NCBI RefSeq assembly: GCF_016865425.1
Contig: NZ_AP023355.1
Coordinates: 7,252,198 to 7,316,197 of the forward strand
Reading direction: 5' to 3'
Source: Actinocatenispora thailandica
GTDB taxonomy: Bacteria; Actinomycetota; Actinomycetes; Mycobacteriales; Micromonosporaceae
DNA length: 64,000 nucleotides
Part shown: positions 28,270 through 36,152 of the stretch, piece after piece
Layout of the letters: each line of letters begins with the position of its first letter
Position numbering within the stretch: the first letter of the stretch is position 1
Notes under the pieces: model-generated
Databases searched by the model: none
What the model was told of the DNA's origin: nothing
Seen by the model: the letters and a program-made list of their open reading frames with translations, nothing else
Position numbers and translations under genes: made by a program

Positions 28270-28757
28270 CGTGGGTCCCGGTCGAGTCGGTCCCGGATCC
28301 GGTCGTGGAAGCTCCGGCGCGCCAACGCTTCCTGGATGTCGGTGACGACCCGGCTGAGCGGGTACGGCAGCTCGTCCTCCAGGTCCTCCAGCGCGGCCTC
28401 GGTGGCCTCCCACTCGGCGGCGAGCCGGTCGACCAGCCGGGTCGCCTTCGCGGTGAGCGTCACCCGCTTGCTGCGGGCATCCGGACCGGGCACGGTGCGG
28501 ACCAGGCCGGCGGCCCGCATCGCGGCCACCTTCTGGCTCTCGCCCGAGTGCGTCACCTGCACCGACCGGGCCAGCTCGGTGATCGTCATCGGGCCGCGCC
28601 GGTGCAGCCGGATCAGCTCCATCGCCCAGGTCGGCCGCAGCCCCTCGATCGCCGCATCGGCGTAGACCGCGGCGATCTCGTCGTCCATCGCGGCGAGCAG
28701 CAGCCGGACCGGTCGCCACCGGCTGCGCTCGGTCGGGTCGTCCTCGTCCTCCGTCAC
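28260..28757 (-). CDS. MarR-family transcriptional regulator
   Basis: A 165-residue winged-helix regulator. The DNA-binding part is MTITELARSVQVTHSGESQK with the wing RTVPGPDARSKRVTLT. The flanking helices form the MarR dimer interface. The GTG at 28757 (VTEDEDDPTERSR) is chosen because it lies directly downstream of a perfect 22-bp palindrome. It is coupled to the MFS exporter gene that follows and probably represses both. The inducer is presumably a substrate of the pump. Confidence 0.88.
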   Translation of the reverse strand: MTEDEDDPTERSRWRPVRLLLAAMDDEIAAVYADAAIEGLRPTWAMELIRLHRRGPMTITELARSVQVTHSGESQKVAAMRAAGLVRTVPGPDARSKRVTLTAKATRLVDRLAAEWEATEAALEDLEDELPYPLSRVVTDIQEALARRSFHDRIRDRLDRDPRWV

Positions 28758-28770
28758 GGGATCGAATGTA

Positions 28771-28792
28771 ACAGTGCTTATATAAGCACTGT
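28771..28792. promoter_or_regulatory. Perfect 22-bp palindrome, predicted MarR operator
   Basis: Half-site ACAGTGCTTAT (28771-28781) is followed immediately by its exact reverse complement (28782-28792), giving an uninterrupted 22-bp palindrome with a TATA-like centre. It lies 14 bp upstream of the MarR start and touches the stop codon of the CLC gene. It is AT-rich against a GC-rich background. Almost certainly the operator and core promoter of the MarR-MFS operon. Confidence 0.85.
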
Positions 28793-30078
28793 CAAGTGTG
28801 CTTCCGGCCGGTGAGCGCCTGCGCCGCCAGCCAGGCCGTCGCCGAGGCCAGCGCCACCGCCGGTACCGCGTCCGTACCGGCGTGGCCGACCAGCAGCGCG
28901 GCGAAGACCAACGGGGAGAACAGCAACCGGGCCTGCGCCGCCATCCCGGCCGCGGTACCGACCGCGATCGCGAGCGTCGGCGACACCCCGAACCCGACCG
29001 TGGCCACCGCCGCCAGCGCGACGCCCAGGAAGATCGCCGGGAAGATCGGCCCGCCGCGGAACCCACAGCCCAGGCTCACCGCGTAGGCCAGCGCCTTGCC
29101 GACCAGCAGCACCAGCAGCGCGCCCACGCTGCCGGCACCGACCAGCGCCGGCAGCGACGTCTGGCCGGAGAACAGCACGTTGGTCGAGTCCGCGCCGAGC
29201 CCGGTGGCCGCCAGCGCCAGCAACCCCACCAGCAGGCCGCCGCCGACCAGCACCGGCGCCATCCCGAACCGCTGCTGCAGCCGCTCCACCCGGCTCGCGA
29301 CCCGGTGCACGCCGGCGAGCAGCAGCGCCGCCAGGATGCCGACGGCGATCGCGATGAGCAGGTCGTACAGGTGCAGCCCCTGGTAGGCGGGCAGGTGCGG
29401 CACGGTCAGGCCGGGCGCGTTCAGGCCGCCCCAGGTGCCGAACCCGATGAAGATCACGTAGCCGATCGCGGCGGCGACCACGCCCGGCACCAGCGCCGGC
29501 AGCAGCGCCGAACCGGCGGCGAGACCGGCCTCCAGCAGCAGCATTCCGGCCACCACCGGGCCACCGAACAGCGCCGAGATCGCCGAGAACGAGCCGGCCG
29601 TGGACAGCACCTGGGTGCGCCGTGCATCGAGGTGGGCCAGCCGGGACGCCGCCACCCCCAGCACCGAGCCGATCGCGACGATCGGCGCCTCCGGCCCGAG
29701 CACCGCCCCGAACGGCAGGGTGCCCAGCGCGGCGAGCACGACACCGGGGCCGGCGGCCAGCGGCGTCGGCCCGCCACCGATGCCCTGCAACGGCCGGTGC
29801 CCGCCGTCACCCGGCAGCAGCCGCCGCACCGCCAACACGATCAGCGCACCGGCCACCGGCAACCCGACCACCAGGTACCAGGGCGGCGTGCGGTGACCGA
29901 GCGCCGACGGCAGGTCGGTCCACAGCCAGGTCTCCAGGAAGTGCACCAGGGCGAGGAACCCGGCCGCGGCGAACGCGGCCGGCACCCCGATCGCGGCGCC
30001 GAGCAGCACCAGCCGCAGCACTCCCGCGCCGGTACGCGCCTCGTGGCCCGCCGCCGACCCCGTCGCCCCGTCCACCAC
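28792..30078 (-). CDS. CLC-type voltage-gated chloride channel/antiporter
   Basis: A 428-residue membrane protein of the CLC family with about ten membrane helices. The glutamate-gate motif is GAVLGPEAPIVAIGSVLG (equivalent of GREGP) and the pore loop near residue 340 is GCGFRGGPIFPAIFLG (GxFxP type). The first motif (GSGIP) is modified to GIGGGPTPLAAG, so the chloride specificity or transport mode may differ. It ends inside the operator of the MarR gene, which lies downstream in the same direction, so readthrough into that operon is possible. Confidence 0.88.
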   Translation of the reverse strand: MVDGATGSAAGHEARTGAGVLRLVLLGAAIGVPAAFAAAGFLALVHFLETWLWTDLPSALGHRTPPWYLVVGLPVAGALIVLAVRRLLPGDGGHRPLQGIGGGPTPLAAGPGVVLAALGTLPFGAVLGPEAPIVAIGSVLGVAASRLAHLDARRTQVLSTAGSFSAISALFGGPVVAGMLLLEAGLAAGSALLPALVPGVVAAAIGYVIFIGFGTWGGLNAPGLTVPHLPAYQGLHLYDLLIAIAVGILAALLLAGVHRVASRVERLQQRFGMAPVLVGGGLLVGLLALAATGLGADSTNVLFSGQTSLPALVGAGSVGALLVLLVGKALAYAVSLGCGFRGGPIFPAIFLGVALAAVATVGFGVSPTLAIAVGTAAGMAAQARLLFSPLVFAALLVGHAGTDAVPAVALASATAWLAAQALTGRKHT

Positions 30079-30180
30079 CGCCCCCTGGCTCGCCGGCCCG
30101 TACCGTCACGCTACGGCGACCGCGCGCCGCGGACCCGCGAGTCGGCGGAACCGGCGGCGCGCCCGCCGTCCCCCGGGCAC

Positions 30181-30316
30181 GTGCGATGCGGGGCGCCCGC
30201 CGTGGTCCGGGTACGTGCGATGCGGGGCGCCCGCCGTGGTCCGGGTACGTGCGATGCGGGGCGCCCGCCGTGGTCCGGGTACGTGCGATGCGGGGCGCCC
30301 GCCGTGGCCCGGGGAC
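30181..30316. repeat. Four tandem 34-bp repeats
   Basis: Units begin GTGCGATGCGGGGCGCCCGC at 30181, 30215, 30249 and 30283, each followed by CGTGGTCCGGGTAC. The copies are almost identical and the last one is slightly diverged (CCCGGGGAC). There are no unique spacers, so this is not a CRISPR array. The 322-bp gap 30079-30400 holds this repeat and no gene. Confidence 0.9.
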
Positions 30317-30400
30317 GTGCGTCGGTCGGGGCCGGGCCGTCCGGCGCGATCGTCGGGCCGGCCGGCCCGACCCCCGCCGCTGCGGTCGGCGGGTGGCGGG

Positions 30401-30766
30401 TCAGCGACCGCCGGCGGCGCGGTACCGGTCGGCGTCGTACAGCAGGCGCAGGCCGGCGATCCGGCCGTCGGCGAGCCGGAAGAACTCCGCGAACCGGACG
30501 GTGCCGCCGGGCAGCTCCGCGTCGTACATCGTGGCCGCCTCGCCGTCGCCGGCCAGCCGGTGCAGCATCGTCATCCCGCGCATCGTCTCGACGAAGCCGG
30601 TGACTCCCCGGACGAACCGGTCCGCGCCGACCACGCGGCCGGCGATCGGGCCCTCGAAGACCAGCTCGTCGGCCAGCAACGGCCGCAGCCGAGCTGGGTC
30701 GAACGACGCCGTCCCGTCCAGCAACAGCCCGTAGTAGGCGGTTACCGGATCGGTGTTCGGTTCCAT
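30401..30766 (-). CDS. SnoaL-like (NTF2 superfamily) protein
   Basis: A 121-residue cone-fold protein: ADELVFEGPIAGRVVGADRF forms the strand-turn typical of SnoaL domains, and the end reads GRIAGLRLLYDADRY. The start at 30766 has a GGGAGG ribosome-binding site. It follows, in the same direction and after 106 bp, an ECF sigma factor gene that itself carries a C-terminal SnoaL-like domain. The function may be to modulate that system, or to act as a small enzyme. No catalytic residues can be assigned by eye. Confidence 0.82.
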   Translation of the reverse strand: MEPNTDPVTAYYGLLLDGTASFDPARLRPLLADELVFEGPIAGRVVGADRFVRGVTGFVETMRGMTMLHRLAGDGEAATMYDAELPGGTVRFAEFFRLADGRIAGLRLLYDADRYRAAGGR

Positions 30767-30872
30767 GACTACCTCCCGTGTCGTGCCGTCACCCGAAGCC
30801 GTACGGCCTGGCGCCGCCGGTTCGGCCGCGGCCTTTCCGGTACAGACACCGGCCGGCCGGGAATCGGAACGG

Positions 30873-31919
30873 TCAACGGTGAACGGGCAGCTCGAACGGC
30901 TCCGCCAGACTCGGATCCAGGAACCGGGTGATCCGCCCGATCCGGCCCGCCGCGGGCGTGAGCACCAGGACACCGTCGAACGTCGCCGGCACGTCGTCGG
31001 CGCCCGGCCGATCGTCCAGGTAGCAGCCGAACGCCGGCTGCCGGTTCGCGCCGGTCGGTACCAGCCGGAGCCGCCGGCCGCCGCGACCCCGCGTGCTGGC
31101 CGCCAGGAACGCGCGGATCGCCGTGGCCCGGTGATACTCGTGCGGCGCCGGCGGCATCGCCAGCCACGCCTGGTCGGTGAGCAGCGCCAGCACGCCGTCG
31201 ATGTCGTCCGCGGTGAACGCGACCGCGAACCGCCGCGCCAGCTCCCACTCGTCCCCGGCGCCGGCATCGTCCCCGCCGCCGGCCGGCGGCCGTACCCGCC
31301 CCTGGACGGCGTCCCGGACGTCGGTCTCGCGGTGCTCGGCGAGGCTGGCCCGGGCCCGCTGCAGGGTGCCCTTGACCCCGTTCGGCGTGGTGTCCAGCAT
31401 CGTGGCGACCTCGGTACGGCCGAAGTCGAGCACGTCGCACAGCAGCAGCACCGCGGCCTGCCGCGGCGGCAGCTGCTGCACCGCGGTGACGAAGGCCAGC
31501 TCCACCGTCTCCCGGCTCAGGTACCGGGCGGCCGGGTCCGGTGCGCGCTCGACGATGCGGTCCAGCGCCGCATCCGGGTACGGCTGCAGCCAGGTCACCG
31601 CGGCCCGCCGGGACGGCGCCGGCGGGGCGAACGGTGGGACCGGCTCGGCCGGGATCCGCCGGCTCGCGTCGCGCAGCGCGTTGCGGCAGCGGTTCGTGGC
31701 GATCCGGTACAGCCAGGTCCGGATCGACGAGCGGCCGGCGAAGCCGTCCAACCCCCGCCAGGCCGCGAGCAGCGTCTCCTGCACCAGGTCCTCGGCGTCG
31801 GCGAGCGAGCCGAGCATCCGGTAGCAGTGCAGGTGCAGCTCGCCGCGGTGCGGCTCGACGAGTTCCCGGAACGCCGCGGCGCTGCCGCCGCGGGCCTGCT
31901 GCAGTACCGACCTGCCCAT
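30873..31919 (-). CDS. ECF RNA polymerase sigma factor with C-terminal SnoaL-like domain (SigG-like)
   Basis: A 348-residue sigma factor. Sigma region 2 covers residues ~10-85 (HCYRMLGSLADAEDLVQETL, WLYRIATNRCRNAL). Region 4 covers ~150-205 (VQQLPPRQAAVLLLCDVLD, TEVATMLDTTPNGVKGTLQR). From ~225 a SnoaL-like domain follows (ARRFAVAFTADDIDGVLALL). This layout is that of the SigG-type ECF group, which has no classical anti-sigma factor and is thought to be controlled by the C-terminal extension. The neighbouring SnoaL-like protein may participate. Targets are unknown. Confidence 0.9.
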   Translation of the reverse strand: MGRSVLQQARGGSAAAFRELVEPHRGELHLHCYRMLGSLADAEDLVQETLLAAWRGLDGFAGRSSIRTWLYRIATNRCRNALRDASRRIPAEPVPPFAPPAPSRRAAVTWLQPYPDAALDRIVERAPDPAARYLSRETVELAFVTAVQQLPPRQAAVLLLCDVLDFGRTEVATMLDTTPNGVKGTLQRARASLAEHRETDVRDAVQGRVRPPAGGGDDAGAGDEWELARRFAVAFTADDIDGVLALLTDQAWLAMPPAPHEYHRATAIRAFLAASTRGRGGRRLRLVPTGANRQPAFGCYLDDRPGADDVPATFDGVLVLTPAAGRIGRITRFLDPSLAEPFELPVHR

Positions 31920-32039
31920 CCGCCGATTCTGCCGCGGGAAGCGTCCGGACCGCCCGCTCGCCGCGGCTCGACACCCGACGAGCCGCGGCGCGGCCGGGAA
32001 TGGCCGGACCGCTGGCGACCGGCAGGCCGAGCGGTACGG

Positions 32040-32984
32040 TCAGCCGAGCGTCCACGGCCGGAGCTTGTCCGGGTTGCGTACCGCCCAGATGTGCGTGATG
32101 TGGTCGCCGACGACGTCGAACGCGTAGACCGAGATGACGATGTCGTCGTGCCGGATCGCCAGGCCGGGCTGGCCGTTGACGGTGGTCTCCTCCATCGTGA
32201 CGCGGTCGGTCAGCTGGCCGGAGATCGCGACGACGTACCGCGCGATCCGCTCCCGGCCCGCGACCGGTTCGAGCGCGGCGCGGACCAGACCGCCGCCGTC
32301 CGCGGTGAACACCGCGTCCGGGTCGAGCAGCCGGACCAGGCCGTCGATGTCCTTCGCCGCCCACGCGTGCTTGAAGTGCCGGACCAGGCCGGCCTGCGCC
32401 GCCGTCGGCGCCGCGGGATGCCGCTGGGCGCGGATCCGGCGCCGCGCCACCGACGCCAGCTCGCGGCAGGCCGCCGGGGTGCGGCCGGTGATCTCGGCGA
32501 TCTCCGCGAACGAGTAGCGGAACACGTCGTGCAGGATCAGCGCGACCCGCTGCGCCGGGGTCATCGCCTCCAGCGCCACCAGGAACGCCATGCTGATCGA
32601 CTCGTCCAGGGTGACCCGGTCGGCCGGGTCCGCGTCGTCGGTGCCGCCGGTCGCGCGCCCGCTGATCCAGCCGGTACGGTCCGGTACCGGCTCCGGGATC
32701 CACTCGCCCACGTAGCGTTCCCGGCGGGCCCGCGCCGAGCCGAGCAGGTCCAGGCAGATCCGGCTGGCCACCCGGGTCAGCCAGCCGCCCGGCGACTCGA
32801 TCGCGGCCCGCTGCTCCGGCGACATCGCGTACCACCGGGTATAGGTCTCCTGCACGGCGTCCTCGGCCTCGGCCAGCGAGCCGAGCAGCCGGTACGCGAG
32901 GCTGATCAGCTGTCGTCGCTCGCCCATGATCACGCTCAGGTCCGTCCCGGACCCGTCCTGCCTTGGCGCCGGGTCGCTCGTCAT
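32040..32984 (-). CDS. ECF41-group sigma factor (SigJ-like)
   Basis: A 314-residue sigma factor with region 2 (AYRLLGSLAEAEDAVQETYT), region 4 (TPAQRVALILHDVFRYSFAE) and a C-terminal SnoaL-like domain. The ECF41 hallmark pentapeptide NPDKL is present near the end (WAVRNPDKLRPW), as is the DGGG motif (FTADGGGLVRAAL). In this group the C-terminal domain, not an anti-sigma factor, tunes activity. ECF41 genes are usually next to a carboxymuconolactone-decarboxylase, oxidoreductase or epimerase gene; here the divergent neighbour is instead a SnoaL-like gene at 33172. ATG 32984 is used; an internal start is possible. Confidence 0.92.
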   Translation of the reverse strand: MTSDPAPRQDGSGTDLSVIMGERRQLISLAYRLLGSLAEAEDAVQETYTRWYAMSPEQRAAIESPGGWLTRVASRICLDLLGSARARRERYVGEWIPEPVPDRTGWISGRATGGTDDADPADRVTLDESISMAFLVALEAMTPAQRVALILHDVFRYSFAEIAEITGRTPAACRELASVARRRIRAQRHPAAPTAAQAGLVRHFKHAWAAKDIDGLVRLLDPDAVFTADGGGLVRAALEPVAGRERIARYVVAISGQLTDRVTMEETTVNGQPGLAIRHDDIVISVYAFDVVGDHITHIWAVRNPDKLRPWTLG

Positions 32985-33171
32985 GGCCGTCGGATGCTCC
33001 TCACCGGTCTCGGCACGCGGGGCCGGCAGTCTGCTCGGTCGGCTCCCCTACCGGTACGACGACGCAGCCGGCTGGAATGTGAGGTCGCCGCGCCCCCTGA
33101 CATTCGGTGGCCGCGCTTCGTCGTACCGGTATCGGACCAAGCATTCACCCGTACCGGAGGGAACACCGACC

Positions 33172-33612
33172 ATGTCGACGGCACACCAGGCAGACGAGGC
33201 CACGATCCGGCAGCTGATCAGCGGGATCGCCGACGGACTCGGCGCGAAGGACCTCGACGCGCTGCGGCGGATCTACGCACCGGACGTCGTGTCCTTCGAC
33301 GTCGAACCGCCACTACAGCACGTCGGTGTGGAGGCGAAGCTGAAGAACTGGGAGCGCGCCTTCGCGATGCTCGACGACCTGCACTACGAGGTACGCGACC
33401 TGGCCGTCGAGGTCGGCGACGTGGTGGCGTTCGCGCACTGCTTCGGACGGCTCAGCGGGACGCTGGCGGACGGCACCGCCACCGAGGGGATGTGGGTGCG
33501 GGGGACGTTCTGCTTCCGCAAGGTCGGCGACGACTGGCTGATCGCGCACGACCAGGCCTCGGTGCCGCTGGACTTCCCGACCGGGCGGGCCTGCACCGAT
33601 CTGGAGCCCTGA
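33172..33612 (+). CDS. SnoaL-like protein (NTF2 superfamily), divergent from ECF41 sigma gene
   Basis: A 146-residue cone-fold protein: IRQLISGIADGLGAKDLDAL, RIYAPDVVSFDVEPPLQHVG and GTFCFRKVGDDWLIAHDQAS are characteristic of the ketosteroid-isomerase-like branch. The start is at ATG 33172 with a CGGAGGG site. Its position opposite the ECF41 sigma gene makes it the likely target of that sigma factor. The 187-bp spacer contains a TGACATT ... CGTC pair at about 33098-33121, only loosely like the ECF41 promoter. Confidence 0.87.
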   Translation: MSTAHQADEATIRQLISGIADGLGAKDLDALRRIYAPDVVSFDVEPPLQHVGVEAKLKNWERAFAMLDDLHYEVRDLAVEVGDVVAFAHCFGRLSGTLADGTATEGMWVRGTFCFRKVGDDWLIAHDQASVPLDFPTGRACTDLEP

Positions 33613-33624
33613 GCCGCCGCCGGG

Positions 33625-34203
33625 TCAGCCGCCGGTCCCGCTCGCAGCCGGCTCGGCGCCGCCGGTCCCGCTCGCCGCGGGCTCGGCGCCGCCGGCTCGG
33701 TTCGTCGTGGTGCCGGCCCGGTTCGTCGTGGTCTCGGCGGCAGCCGGTTTGACCAACCGCACGGCGTGCGGGCCCGCGCTGCCGGCGAGCCGGTACCCGC
33801 AGCTGCGGTAGAACCGGATGTTGTCGGTGCTGCGCCGGCCGGTTTCCAGGACGAACGTGTCGATCCCGGGCGGCGCCTGCGCCTCGGCGTGCCGCAGCAG
33901 TGCCCGGCCGAGCCCGCTGCGGCGCTGGTCCGGCGCCACCATCAGCCGGCCGAGGTGCCAGCTGGCGCCGTCCCGGCGGGCCCGGACCGCGCCGATCAGC
34001 CGGCCGTCGTGGCGCAGGCACCAGGTGTGCCACCGGTTCAGCCCGGCGCGGACGTCGGCCAGCGTCTCGTGCAGCGCGGCGATGTCGAGCGTGTCGTTCG
34101 CGATGGCCTCGTCGACCCAGCAGCAGCGCTGGAGCACGAGCAGTTCGGGCACGTCCCGCGCGGTCGCGGGCCGGGCCGGCAGCGCCGGGAATTTCTGTGA
34201 CAT
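33625..34203 (-). CDS. GNAT-family N-acetyltransferase with repeat tail
   Basis: A 192-residue acetyltransferase. Acetyl-CoA binding motif A is LMVAPDQRRSGLGRALLRHA, and the end of the fold is NIRFYRSCGYRLAGSAGPHA. After residue ~155 comes a non-domain tail made of tandem TTTNRAG and GAEPAASGTG repeats up to the stop, probably slippage-derived. The gene is divergent from a MarR gene with two related palindromes between and at its start codon (34198-34238). It may be controlled by that MarR. The acetyl acceptor is unknown. Confidence 0.88.
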   Translation of the reverse strand: MSQKFPALPARPATARDVPELLVLQRCCWVDEAIANDTLDIAALHETLADVRAGLNRWHTWCLRHDGRLIGAVRARRDGASWHLGRLMVAPDQRRSGLGRALLRHAEAQAPPGIDTFVLETGRRSTDNIRFYRSCGYRLAGSAGPHAVRLVKPAAAETTTNRAGTTTNRAGGAEPAASGTGGAEPAASGTGG

Positions 34204-34238
34204 GTCAATGACAGTACCGCGGTTTAGGTGACGCGTCA
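34198..34238. promoter_or_regulatory. Paired TGAC-N2-GTCA palindromes, predicted MarR operators
   Basis: TGACATGTCA (34198-34207) covers the GNAT start codon, and TGACGCGTCA (34229-34238) lies 21 bp before the MarR GTG. They share the half-site TGAC/GTCA, and their centres are 31 bp apart, about three helical turns. They sit between divergently transcribed genes. Binding by the MarR protein at 34259 is the simplest reading. Confidence 0.65.
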
Positions 34239-34258
34239 ACGGAAAGTAGACTGGTCCG

Positions 34259-34708
34259 GTGCCCGAGACGAGGTGGCTCGACGCCGACGAGGACCGGTCC
34301 TGGCGCGCGCTGCGCCGGCTGCTCACCGCGCTACCGGCCCGGCTGGGCCGCGACCTGGCCGAGCTCGGACTGTCGACCACCGACTACGAGGTGCTGAGCA
34401 CGCTCTCCGAACGCGACGGCTGGCGCTGGAACCTCAAGGACCTCGCCAAAAAGATGGAATGGAGCCGCAGCCGGCTGTCGCACCACGCCGCCCGGATGGA
34501 GGCGCGCGGGCTGATCGAGCGGGAACCCGACCCGGCCGACGGACGCGGCTCCATCTACCACCTGACCGACGCCGGCTTCCGGACCCTCGCCGCGGCCGCG
34601 CCCGGCCACCTGGAGTCGGTCCGGCGGCGGCTGCTGGACCACCTCAGCCGGGACGACCTGGCCGTGCTGGAGCGGATCTCCACCCGCATCGCCGACCTGC
34701 CGGACTGA
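34259..34708 (+). CDS. MarR-family transcriptional regulator
   Basis: A 149-residue regulator starting at GTG 34259. It contains RDLAELGLSTTDYEVLSTLS, the recognition helix LKDLAKKMEWSRSRLSHHAA and the wing EREPDPADGRGSIYHLTDAG, all typical of MarR proteins. It is divergent from the GNAT acetyltransferase gene, with operator-like palindromes in the spacer. It likely represses both genes and responds to a small aromatic or oxidative signal, as in the wider family. Confidence 0.92.
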   Translation: MPETRWLDADEDRSWRALRRLLTALPARLGRDLAELGLSTTDYEVLSTLSERDGWRWNLKDLAKKMEWSRSRLSHHAARMEARGLIEREPDPADGRGSIYHLTDAGFRTLAAAAPGHLESVRRRLLDHLSRDDLAVLERISTRIADLPD

Positions 34709-34772
34709 CGCCGTCACCGCCGGCGCGGGGCCGGCGGCGACGGCGGTGCTCAGACCAGCGTGGCGGCGGTGC

Positions 34773-35813
34773 TCAGGCCAGCGTGGCGATGTCGATGACG
34801 AAGCGGTACCGCACGTCGGAGGCCAGCACCCGCTCGTACGCCTCGTTCACGTAGTCGGCGGAGATCAGCTCGGTCTCCGGCGCGATGCCGTGCTCGGCGC
34901 AGAAGTCGAGCATCTCCTGGGTCTCCGGGATACCGCCGATGCTCGACCCGGCGAACGACCGCCGGTTGCGGGACAGCGCGAACGCGTGCACCGGCAGCGC
35001 CTCCGGCGGGGCGCCGACGTTGACCAGCGTGCCGTTCAACCGCAGCAGCCCCAGGTAGGCGTCCATGTCCAGCGGCGCGCTGACCGTGTTGACGATCAGG
35101 TCGAAACTGTTCTTCAGTGCCTCGAACGTGTCCGGGTCGCTCGTCGCGTAGTACTCGTCGGCGCCCAGGGCGAGCCCGTCGTCCCGCTTCTTCAGCGACT
35201 GCGACAGCACGGTGACCGTGGCGCCCATCGCATGCGCGATCTTGACCGCCATGTGCCCCAGGCCGCCCATGCCGACGACCGCGACCCGGGTGCCCGGGCC
35301 GGCCTGCCAGTGCGCCAGCGGCGAGTACGTGGTGATGCCGGCGCACAGCAGCGGCGCCGCCTTCTCGAACGGGATCGACTCCGGCACCCGGAGCACGAAG
35401 TCCTCGTCCACCACGACGTGGGTGGAGTAGCCGCCCTGGGTGATCGTGCCGTCCCGGTCGACCGAGGCGTAGGTGCCGACGGCCCCGTTCAGGCAGTACT
35501 GCTCCATGCCGGCGCGGCAGTTCTCGCACTCCCGGCACGAGTTGACCAGGCAGCCGACGCCGACCCGGTCGCCGACCCGGTGCCGGGTGACCTCGGCGCC
35601 GACCTCGGCCACGACGCCGACGATCTCGTGCCCGACCACCTGCGGGTAGGTGACGGGCCCCCAGTCACCGCGGACCAGGTGGATGTCGGAGTGGCAGATG
35701 CCGGCGTACCTGATCTCGATCAGCACGTCGGACGGGCCGACGTCCCGGCGCTCGATGGTGGTCGGGACCAGCGGTTCGGTCGCCGACGGTGCCGCATATG
35801 CGTTCACGCGCAC
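34773..35813 (-). CDS. Zinc-dependent NAD(P) alcohol dehydrogenase (cinnamyl/YahK type)
   Basis: A 346-residue dehydrogenase that reduces aldehydes with NADPH. The GTG at 35813 ([17 protein letters not shown]) is chosen for its GAAGGAAGA ribosome-binding site; the frame extends upstream without family similarity. Catalytic zinc ligands lie in [16 protein letters not shown] and VVGHEIVG. Structural zinc cysteines are in [15 protein letters not shown]. The cofactor loop is [20 protein letters not shown]. It resembles E. coli YahK. It is divergent from the DedA gene with a 25-bp imperfect palindrome between. Confidence 0.94.
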   Translation of the reverse strand: MRVNAYAAPSATEPLVPTTIERRDVGPSDVLIEIRYAGICHSDIHLVRGDWGPVTYPQVVGHEIVGVVAEVGAEVTRHRVGDRVGVGCLVNSCRECENCRAGMEQYCLNGAVGTYASVDRDGTITQGGYSTHVVVDEDFVLRVPESIPFEKAAPLLCAGITTYSPLAHWQAGPGTRVAVVGMGGLGHMAVKIAHAMGATVTVLSQSLKKRDDGLALGADEYYATSDPDTFEALKNSFDLIVNTVSAPLDMDAYLGLLRLNGTLVNVGAPPEALPVHAFALSRNRRSFAGSSIGGIPETQEMLDFCAEHGIAPETELISADYVNEAYERVLASDVRYRFVIDIATLA

Positions 35814-36008
35814 GATGTGTCTTCCTTCGTACGGGGATGGTCCACCCCAGCATTCACCCCACCCGGCGCCCCCGCCAAACCCGGGCGGCCCCATGGTGAC
35901 CAACCGGTCAACAACGCCTCGCCCGAGGCCGGGTTCCGCTGCCATCGGTCGGCTGCCACCGGTGGACCGTATCGACCCGTCCGTCCGGGACGGAGGCCGC
36001 GGCCGTGC

Positions 36009-36033
36009 TTACTACTACAGTGTGTTGTAGTAA
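36009..36033. promoter_or_regulatory. 25-bp imperfect palindrome upstream of the DedA gene
   Basis: TTACTAC (36009-36015) and GTAGTAA (36027-36033) are perfect arms, with ACA/TGT pairing further inside and a GTG centre. It lies in the 339-bp divergent spacer 35814-36152, about 120 bp before the DedA GTG. ACTACA/TGTAGT dyads are bound by BlaI/MecI-type repressors, but no such gene is in the window. The rest of the spacer shows nothing else. Confidence 0.5.
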
Positions 36034-36152
36034 TCGATCGGTCGGGGGGTGCGCGGGATGGGCGAACGACACCGACCGGCCCCGTACCGTGGGAGGCGTC
36101 GGACGGTGCCGCCGGGGGGCGCGGTGCCGGGCCCGCGGGGAGGCCGATACCG

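Noticed and set aside
30181-30316. CRISPR-like repeat array
   Set aside because: The units are directly adjacent with no variable spacers and no cas genes are present.
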